Source of the DNA: CAZYTO01 sp964650405
GTDB taxonomy: Bacteria > Acidobacteriota > Thermoanaerobaculia > Gp7-AA8
DNA length: 12,097 nucleotides
Direction: 5' to 3'
Assembly: GCA_964650405.1 (NCBI GenBank)
Contig: CAZYTO010000174.1
Location: forward strand, 1 to 12,097
The translations under genes were made by a program, and so were the position numbers. This document shows, one piece after another, positions 5,902 through 11,163 of the stretch (its first letter is position 1; each line of letters begins with the position of its first letter). Below the pieces are notes generated by a model. The model did not search any database. It was not told the DNA's origin and was given only the letters and a program-made list of their open reading frames with translations.

Positions 5902-6867
5902 ATGACCACTGCCTTGACGCTGGGTCGATTCGCTCCGCTGCATCGCGGGCACCAGAGGCTCTTCGAGACGGCGCTCGCGGAGAACGACCGGCTGGTTGTC
6001 TTGATCTACGAGGCGCGGGAGACGGCCATCCCTCTCGAGAGGCGAGCCGGCTGGATCCGCAGTCTCTATCCCGACGTGGAGGTGCTGGAGTGCCGCGGGG
6101 GGCCGGAGGAGAACGGCCTGACGCCGGAGCTCATCGCCGCGCATGACGCCTACATCCTGGAGCGGCTCGGCGGCCGGAAGATCGACACCTTCTATTCCGG
6201 AGGCGAGCCGTACGGGGAGCACGTCAGCCGCGCTTTGGGTGCGCGCGAGCGGCGGATCGAGCGTCGCGGCCCGGGCGCGCGGGACATCCGCGCCGATCCA
6301 TACGCCCATCGCGCATTTCTCGACGCGCTGGTCTACCGGGACCTGATCACGAAGGTGCTCTTCATCGGCGCGCCGTCGACGGGGAAGACGACGCTGGCCA
6401 TCGCCGCGGCCCGGCACTTCGGCACGGTGTGGATGCCGGAGTACGGCCGCGAGTACTGGGAGCAGCACCAGAGCGAACGGCGGCTCAGCCCCGAGCAACT
6501 CGTCGAGATCGCCGAAGGACATCGCGAGCGCGAAGACGCCATGGCCCTGGAAGCCAACCGCTACCTCTTCATCGATACCGACGCACGGGTCACGCGCTTC
6601 TTCGCGCTCTATTACCACCAGAGCGTCCACCCGCGCCTCGAAGCGCTGGCCCGCGAAGCCGTGACCCGCTACGACGTCACCATCCTCTGCGAAGACGACA
6701 TCCCCTTCGACGACACCTGGGACCGTTCCGGGGAAGTCAGCCGTACCCTCTTCCAGCAATGGATCGAAGCGCAGCTCCTCGCGGACGGCACGCCGTTCAC
6801 CCGTGTCCGCGGCAGCGTGGAAGAAAGGCTGGGGCAGGTAATCCGAGTGCTGAGTCCTGAGTGCTGA
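5902..6867 (+). CDS. nadR: NadR-type NMN adenylyltransferase / ribosylnicotinamide kinase
   Basis: The protein has 321 residues and two domains. Residues 1-145 are a nucleotidyltransferase with GRFAPLHRGHQ (8-18; HRGH at 14-17) and YSGGEPYGEH (98-107), which would join NMN and ATP to form NAD. Residues 150-315 are a P-loop kinase with Walker A GAPSTGKTT (156-164), PEYGREYWE (179-187) and a FIDTDA strand, which would phosphorylate nicotinamide riboside. The N-terminal helix-turn-helix of enterobacterial NadR is absent, so this form is enzymatic rather than a repressor. The last seven codons (RVLSPEC) and the TGA stop are made of repeat A2 sequence, so the native C-terminus was probably altered by the repeat. 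It acts in NAD salvage in the cytosol. Confidence 0.93.
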   Translation: MTTALTLGRFAPLHRGHQRLFETALAENDRLVVLIYEARETAIPLERRAGWIRSLYPDVEVLECRGGPEENGLTPELIAAHDAYILERLGGRKIDTFYSGGEPYGEHVSRALGARERRIERRGPGARDIRADPYAHRAFLDALVYRDLITKVLFIGAPSTGKTTLAIAAARHFGTVWMPEYGREYWEQHQSERRLSPEQLVEIAEGHREREDAMALEANRYLFIDTDARVTRFFALYYHQSVHPRLEALAREAVTRYDVTILCEDDIPFDDTWDRSGEVSRTLFQQWIEAQLLADGTPFTRVRGSVEERLGQVIRVLSPEC

Positions 6868-6929
6868 GTGCCGAGTGAGTGATGAGGTCCCATGCCCCTC
6901 AGCACTCGGCACTCAGCACTCAGCACTCG
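6844..6929. repeat. Family A heptad inverted repeat, copy A2, overlapping the nadR 3' end
   Basis: The left arm begins CGAGTGCTGAGT (6844) and continues as TGAGTGC-type heptads. The right arm ends ACTCAGCACTCG (6929), so the two outer 12-mers are exact reverse complements. The first 24 bases lie inside nadR and are in frame: they encode RVLSPEC and the TGA stop (6865-6867). TGA triplets spaced 7 nt apart (6851, 6858, 6865) close all three forward frames. Confidence 0.92.
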
Positions 6930-6935
6930 AAAGGG

Positions 6936-6941
6936 TATGAT
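6936..6941 (+). promoter_or_regulatory. Putative -10 TATGAT upstream of the peroxiredoxin gene
   Basis: TATGAT matches five of six consensus bases and lies 7 bp after repeat A2. It is 6 nt before an in-frame GTG (6948), the same spacing as TATCAT at 2600. Transcription from it would give either a leaderless GTG start or a leader of about 57 nt to the ATG at 7005. Confidence 0.45.
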
Positions 6942-7004
6942 CCGCCCGTGTCTCTGGCTGGCAAGCTCCGTTTCGCGAAGACGCTCCTGTTTGGAGGTGG
7001 ACCG

Positions 7005-7442
7005 ATGCTCAAGGTTGGCGAGGTCGCGCCCGATTTCGAGGCGAAGGATCATCACGGCAAGACCATCAAGCTGAGCGGCCTGCGCGGCAGCAAGGTCGTG
7101 CTCTGGTTCTATCCGAAGGCCGACACCCCCGGTTGAACGATCGAGGGTTCCGGGTTCCGGGACCTCAGCGATCAGTACGCGGCGAAGAACACGAAGATCC
7201 TCGGCGTGAGCTTCGACACGCCGGACGAGAACTCCCGCTTCGCCTCCAAGTTCCACTTCCCCTATCCGCTGCTCTGCGACACCGATCATTCGATCGGCCT
7301 CGCCTACGGCGCGGCGTCGAGTGCGAAGGACGAGTACGCCCGCCGCATCGCCTACGTCATCGACGAGAACGGCCGCATCTCCGAGGCGCATGAGAAGGTC
7401 GATGCGAAGACGTACCCGATGGAGCAGTTGGGGAGGCTGTAA
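7005..7442 (+). CDS. bcp: BCP/PrxQ-family peroxiredoxin with selenocysteine at the peroxidatic site
   Basis: Reading through the in-frame TGA at 7134-7136 gives 145 residues with a full BCP/PrxQ layout: MLKVGEVAPDFEAKDHHGK, VVLWFYPKADTPG, position 44 (TGA), TIEGSGFRDLSDQY, ILGVSFDTPDENSRFA, FPYPLLCDTD and IAYVIDENGRI. Family members reduce peroxides; residue 44 is the peroxidatic Cys in homologues, so TGA is most simply read as selenocysteine. The resolving-Cys position of two-Cys BCPs (five residues on) is Ser49, so a one-Sec mechanism or use of Cys91 is likely. A stem-loop at 7143-7166 fits a bacterial SECIS. The ATG at 7005 has GGAGGT 6 nt upstream; an in-frame GTG at 6948 would add 19 residues. 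SelA/SelB/SelC genes are not in this window. Confidence 0.87.
7143..7166 (+). promoter_or_regulatory. Candidate bacterial SECIS stem-loop for UGA (Sec) recoding
   Basis: Bases 7143-7146 (GAGG) pair with 7163-7166 (CCTC). After a single bulged G at 7147, TTCC (7148-7151) pairs with GGGA (7159-7162) using one G-U pair. The seven-base loop GGGTTCC (7152-7158) starts with G and contains GGU. The loop begins 15 nt after the TGA. This fits the general bacterial design: a stem-loop just inside the coding region with G at the start of the apical loop and a bulge in the stem. It was folded by eye, without energy calculation. Confidence 0.6.
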
Positions 7443-7450
7443 CACGACTC

Positions 7451-7607
7451 CATCCTGAGCGCGGGCGGTTGTGTTGGGTGCGAGCGAAGGATCGGAACAA
7501 GGCACTCGCAAATCGCGCTTGTTACGCTTTCGTTTCGTAGCGGCATTCGGGTGTGCCGCGCTTTGATCCTTCGCTCCCACCCAGCACACCCGCCCGCGCT
7601 CAGGATG
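7451..7607. repeat. Family B inverted repeat, copy B2 (MITE-sized)
   Basis: The left arm starts CATCCTGAGCGCGGGCGG and runs through GAGCGAAGGATC. The right arm is GATCCTTCGCTCC through CGCTCAGGATG. The arms match over about 42 bp with few mismatches, better than in copy B1. The middle (about 7493-7553) is unlike that of B1. It starts 8 bp after the peroxiredoxin stop codon. Confidence 0.9.
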
Positions 7608-7642
7608 AACGTCCCCTGAAACCTTCACGCCTCTCGGTCGTT

Positions 7643-7676
7643 ATAGGTGCCAGCAATCGCATCGGGGGGCACCTAT
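7643..7676 (+). promoter_or_regulatory. Inverted repeat covering the start codon of the efflux adaptor gene
   Basis: ATAGGTGCC (7643-7651) and GGCACCTAT (7668-7676) are a perfect 9-bp inverted pair with a 16-nt loop. The right arm includes the last two Gs of the G-run that could act as ribosome binding site (7664-7669) and the first two bases of the ATG (7675-7677). In mRNA it could hide the start site; in DNA it could be a repressor operator. A TTATAG -10-like string overlaps its left edge, so the transcript may begin inside the left arm, which would weaken the mRNA model. Confidence 0.5.
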
Positions 7677-8901
7677 GAGCACCAAGCGCAAGAAAAAAGT
7701 CTGGATCTTCACCATCATCCTGGCACTCGTCATCGTCGTCGGTCTCGTGGCGATGAAAGCCAAGGGCTCGGCCAAGCAGGAGCCGAAGGCGCCGGTGAAG
7801 ATCGGCAAGGCCGAAGTGGCCGACGTGCAGGTGAAGGTGACCGAAGTGGGCACCGTCCAGCCCGAAGTGAAGGTCGACGTCAAGTCGGCCGTCTCCGGCA
7901 AGGTCACGGAGATCCTCCACCGCGACGGCGACATCGTCCACCGCGGCGACGTCCTGGCCCGCGTCGAGCCCGACCTCAACCAGGCCCAGTCGCTCGCCGA
8001 TACCAAGAACCAGCTCAGCTCCGCCGAGATCAACTACCAGCAGGCCCGGAAGAACTTCGACAGCGACAACGCCCTCTTCCAGCAGGGACTCCTGGCCACC
8101 AAGCAGCACCGCGACAGCGAGACGGCCTACCTCTCCGCCAAGCAGGAGTATGAGAAGGCCCACGAGAAGTACGCCATCGTCCAGAAGAACGGCATCCCCA
8201 TCGACCAGTCGCCGGAGCGCTTCACCGGCTCCAACGTCGTGGCGCCCATGGACGGCGTGGTCCTGACCAAAAACATCGAGATCGGCGACTCCATCACCTC
8301 GGGCGTCTCGTCCTTCAACGCCGGCACGGTGCTCTTCAGCGTGGCCGACGTCTCCAAGATGATCGTCAAAGCGGGCGTGAACGAAGTCGATATCGGCAAG
8401 ATCCACGTTAGCATGCCGGTGAAGGTCTCCCTCGACGCCTACCCGAAAGTCTCGTTCGCCGGCCGCATCGACCGCATCGCTCCGGCCGTCCGCCTCGACG
8501 ACAAGGTACGTGTGTTCGACGTGGAGATCCGCCTCGACGCCCAGGGCCGCGAGCTCCGCTCCGGCATGACCGCCAACATCGAAGTGGTGGGCGAGCGGAA
8601 GGACAAGGTCCTCACCGTCCCGGTGGAAGCGGTCTTCCAGCGCGACGGCGCCGAGATCGTCTACGTGAAGAAGAAGCTCGACCCCAATGCGCCGCCCCCG
8701 GTGAAGACCGAGAAGAAGGACGGCCAGCCCCAGCAGGACAAGGACGCCTGGAAGCGGTGGTTCGAGAAGCGTGAAGTGGCCTCCGGCCTTTCCGACAACG
8801 CCCGCGTCGAGATCGTCAAGGGACTCAAGGCCGGCGACGAAGTGGCCCTCGAGGACCCGACCCTGCCGGCCGACAAGAAGAAAGACGAAAACGACGACTA
8901 G
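7675..8901 (+). CDS. Periplasmic adaptor (membrane fusion protein), MacA/HlyD family
   Basis: The protein has 408 residues. A basic start and one membrane segment (about 9-27) anchor it in the inner membrane with the rest in the periplasm. Order of domains: beta-barrel/lipoyl half with VKSAVSGKVTEILHRDGDIVHRGDVLARV (69-97), an alpha-helical hairpin rich in Gln/Glu/Lys (about 100-172), the second lipoyl half VVAPMDGVVLTKNIEIGDSI (188-207), a beta-barrel (about 228-305) and a membrane-proximal domain. That last domain carries an unusual charged, proline-rich insert (about 333-365), and the C-terminus is a Lys/Asp tail. It would link the ABC transporter encoded next to an outer-membrane exit duct. 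No TolC-type gene is seen here. Its translation or transcription may be controlled by the inverted repeat over its start codon. Confidence 0.92.
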   Translation: MSTKRKKKVWIFTIILALVIVVGLVAMKAKGSAKQEPKAPVKIGKAEVADVQVKVTEVGTVQPEVKVDVKSAVSGKVTEILHRDGDIVHRGDVLARVEPDLNQAQSLADTKNQLSSAEINYQQARKNFDSDNALFQQGLLATKQHRDSETAYLSAKQEYEKAHEKYAIVQKNGIPIDQSPERFTGSNVVAPMDGVVLTKNIEIGDSITSGVSSFNAGTVLFSVADVSKMIVKAGVNEVDIGKIHVSMPVKVSLDAYPKVSFAGRIDRIAPAVRLDDKVRVFDVEIRLDAQGRELRSGMTANIEVVGERKDKVLTVPVEAVFQRDGAEIVYVKKKLDPNAPPPVKTEKKDGQPQQDKDAWKRWFEKREVASGLSDNARVEIVKGLKAGDEVALEDPTLPADKKKDENDD

Positions 8902-8907
8902 GGAGTT

Positions 8908-8993
8908 GGCGAGCGGGAGGACGAGCGAGCGGCGAGCGGGAAAACATTCCCCGCACGTCTCCCGCTCGCCGCTCGCCCGTCCTCCCGCTCGTC
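8908..8993. repeat. Family E inverted repeat, long near-perfect hairpin
   Basis: The 34-nt arms 8908-8941 and 8960-8993 are reverse complements with only two mismatches, with an 18-nt loop. Each arm repeats the word GGCGAGCGGGA. It lies between the stop of the adaptor gene and the GGAG ribosome binding site (8994-8997) of the ATPase gene, which begins right after the right arm. It has no T-run. Confidence 0.92.
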
Positions 8994-9003
8994 GGAGACA
9001 GCC

Positions 9004-9744
9004 ATGAGCGCCATTCTGAAATTCGAAGAACCAGCGGAGCCGGAAGTGAGCGACGCCAAGGCCCTGATTCAGCTCGACGAGGTCACCAAGACCTACGACT
9101 CCGGCGAGAACGCGGTGCAGGCCCTGCGCGGGGTCGACGTAGCCATCCAGCGCGGGGAGTTCGTCTCCATCATCGGGCCCTCGGGGTCGGGCAAGTCGAC
9201 GCTCATGCACATCCTGGGCTGCCTCGATACGCCCAGCTCCGGGAAGTACTGGCTGGACGGTGAGGACGTGGCGGAGATGTCGGCGCGCTCGCTGGCCCGG
9301 GTGCGCAATCAGAAGATCGGCTTCGTCTTCCAGACCTTCAACCTCCTGCCGCGGGCCACGATCTGGAAGAACGTCGAGCTGCCCCTGCTCTACGCCGGCA
9401 TGGGACGCGAGGAGCGCCGCGAGCGCGCCCTCGAGGCCCTGAAGCGCGTCGGCCTCGACAACCGCGCCAAGCATCGCCCCAATGAGCTCTCCGGCGGCCA
9501 GCGCCAGCGCGTAGCCATTGCCCGCGCCCTGGTCAATCAGCCATCGCTCATCCTGGCCGACGAGCCCACAGGCAACCTCGACACCAAGACCGGCAGCGAG
9601 ATCATCCGCATCTTCGAAGACCTGGCCGCCTCCGACGAGACCATCGTCCTCGTCACCCACGACCCCGGCATCGCCGACCGTACCCACCGCCGCATCAAGA
9701 TCGTCGACGGACAGATCGTCGAGGGAGATTCGATCGACGAATAG
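9004..9744 (+). CDS. ABC transporter ATPase, MacB/LolD type
   Basis: The protein has 246 residues with every ATPase motif intact: Walker A GPSGSGKST (58-66), Q-loop Gln110 in FQTFNLLP, signature LSGGQ (162-166), Walker B LILADE (182-187) with catalytic Glu187, D-loop NLD, and switch His219 in LVTHD. The sequence class (VTKTYDSGENAVQALRGVDVAI, LPLLYAGMGREER) is that of MacB/LolD-type ATPases that power FtsX-family permeases. It has about 20 extra N-terminal residues before the core. GGAG lies 6 nt before the ATG. It would drive the two permeases that follow, coupled to the adaptor. Its TAG stop leads directly into repeat A3. Confidence 0.95.
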   Translation: MSAILKFEEPAEPEVSDAKALIQLDEVTKTYDSGENAVQALRGVDVAIQRGEFVSIIGPSGSGKSTLMHILGCLDTPSSGKYWLDGEDVAEMSARSLARVRNQKIGFVFQTFNLLPRATIWKNVELPLLYAGMGREERRERALEALKRVGLDNRAKHRPNELSGGQRQRVAIARALVNQPSLILADEPTGNLDTKTGSEIIRIFEDLAASDETIVLVTHDPGIADRTHRRIKIVDGQIVEGDSIDE

Positions 9745-9841
9745 AGTGCCGAGTGCGGAGTGCCGAGTGCCGAGGCGAGGCACGCGTCACTCAGGACTCG
9801 GCACTCGGCACCCAGGACTCGGAACTCGGCACTCTGCACTA
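9742..9841. repeat. Family A heptad inverted repeat, copy A3
   Basis: The left arm starts at the ATPase stop codon (TAGAGTGCCGAGTGC) and has about four heptads. The right arm (about 9786-9841) is longer, with CTCGGCA-type heptads and several variants (ACTCAGG, CCCAGGA), and ends GCACTCTGCACTA. The arms pair imperfectly and are of unequal length. It fills almost the whole gap between the ATPase and first permease genes. Confidence 0.9.
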
Positions 9842-9851
9842 AGAAGACACC

Positions 9852-11081
9852 ATGATCCTCCTTGAATCCATCATCGACGGGATCCGCGACATCAAGGATC
9901 ACTTCGGCCGCACGCTCCTGCAGCTCGTCGGGATCATTCTCGGTGCGGGCTCGATCGTGGCGACGTTCTCCCTCTCCGTGGCCGGGAAGAAGGCGGCCAT
10001 GGACTACTACAAAGTCAGCGGCGGCATCCAGAAGATCTGGATCTCCGACAAGCCCACCGGCAAGATCACCCAGTCGGCCAAGGCCCTGGCCTCGCAGGGT
10101 CTCACGTACGGCGACGTCCTGGCCATCCAGCGCGGCGCGAAAGAGATCGACCTGGTCTCGCCCATGTCGTCGCAGACCATGACCATCCGCTACCGCGACG
10201 TGGAGAAGCCGCGCCAGATCTCCGGCGTCATGCCCGCCTACTCGCCCATGAACGACTTCCACGCCGACAAGGGGCGCTTCATCACCGACAACGACCTGGC
10301 CACGGCCGCCCGCGTGGTCGTCCTCGGCACCGAGCGCGCCCAGGAGTTCTTCGGCTCGGACGATCCCATCGGCAAGACCATCACCATGAACGGCACCGGC
10401 TATCAGGTCGTGGGCGTCATGGAGGAGAAGTACTTCTCGTTCGACCACAAGCACAACGTCATGCGGTGGATGAACCGCAACATGTACATCCCCATCACCA
10501 CGCTCATGACCCGCAAGGGAGAGCCGTTCGAGCGCGGGAAGGTGGACTGGATGCACGCCCGCATGCGCAACATCGAGAAGAACGAAGAGGCCGTGGGCCA
10601 GATCGAGACGGTGCTCTTCCGCGAGCACGGGGTGAAGGACTTCGACGTCCTCTCCCGCATCGCCAACCTCAAGCGCAACGAAGAGAACAATAAGATGTAC
10701 GACATCACCTTCATGGTGTGCGGCATCATCTCGCTCCTCGTGGGCGGCATCGTGGTCATGAACATTCAATTGGCCTCGTTCAACGAGCGCGTGCGCGAAG
10801 TGGGCACCCGCAAGGCCGTGGGCGCCTCACCGGCCCAGATCTTCAGCCAGTTCCTGGCCGAGTCCGTCCTCGTCTCCGTCTTCGGCGGCTTCCTCGGCCT
10901 CTTCGTCGGCCAGCTCTTCACCCAGGGCATCTCCGCCCTCACCCGCAACCCCGCCGAGATGACCATGTCCACGGCCATCCAGGCTTTGATCTTCGCCGCG
11001 GGCACCGGGCTGGTCTTCGGCATGTACCCGGCCATTCGGGCCTCGCGACTGAGCCCGATCGAGGCCTTGAGAACCGAATGA
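9852..11081 (+). CDS. FtsX/MacB-type ABC permease 1
   Basis: The protein has 409 residues with the four-helix MacB topology: helix 1 (about 22-44), a large periplasmic MacB core domain (45-280), then helices 2 (284-306), 3 (336-358) and 4 (376-394). FtsX-domain signatures are clear: NERVREVGTRKAVGAS (311-326) before helix 3 and YPAIRASRLSPIEALR (392-407) at the C-terminus. This type does not move substrate through itself; it passes mechanical force to the periplasmic adaptor and exit duct. There is no fused ATPase, so it relies on the upstream ATPase gene. The ribosome binding site is weak (AAGAAG, about 5 nt upstream) and follows repeat A3. Substrate unknown. Confidence 0.93.
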   Translation: MILLESIIDGIRDIKDHFGRTLLQLVGIILGAGSIVATFSLSVAGKKAAMDYYKVSGGIQKIWISDKPTGKITQSAKALASQGLTYGDVLAIQRGAKEIDLVSPMSSQTMTIRYRDVEKPRQISGVMPAYSPMNDFHADKGRFITDNDLATAARVVVLGTERAQEFFGSDDPIGKTITMNGTGYQVVGVMEEKYFSFDHKHNVMRWMNRNMYIPITTLMTRKGEPFERGKVDWMHARMRNIEKNEEAVGQIETVLFREHGVKDFDVLSRIANLKRNEENNKMYDITFMVCGIISLLVGGIVVMNIQLASFNERVREVGTRKAVGASPAQIFSQFLAESVLVSVFGGFLGLFVGQLFTQGISALTRNPAEMTMSTAIQALIFAAGTGLVFGMYPAIRASRLSPIEALRTE

Positions 11082-11083
11082 AA

Positions 11084-11154
11084 GGAGTGCCGAGTGCCAA
11101 GTGCTGAGTGCCGAGCTGATTCTTCTCGGCACTCGGCACTCCGCACTCGGCACC
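11084..11154. repeat. Family A heptad inverted repeat, copy A4
   Basis: The left arm 11084-11115 and right arm (about 11125-11154) are heptad-based reverse complements that pair over about 30 bp with a loop of about 9 nt; this is the most compact copy. It lies 2 bp after the stop of permease 1 and 9 bp before the ATG of permease 2, so it takes up almost the whole gap inside the operon. Confidence 0.92.
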
Positions 11155-11163
11155 TAGAGAACC

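Noticed and set aside
7005..7136. Peroxiredoxin as a nonsense-mutated pseudogene
   Set aside because: The single TGA falls exactly on the redox-active residue, both halves are well conserved with no other damage, and a SECIS-like hairpin follows. Sec recoding explains this better, though a sequencing error cannot be excluded from sequence alone.
8908..8993. Family E and other hairpins as canonical intrinsic terminators
   Set aside because: None is followed by a T-run, the stems are far longer than typical terminators, and E, A3 and A4 lie inside an apparent operon.
7600..9783. Leftward 727-codon open frame
   Set aside because: It is antisense to the adaptor and ATPase genes, whose motifs are complete on the other strand, and its low-complexity Gly/Ala/Val/Asp composition is typical of an antisense GC-rich frame.
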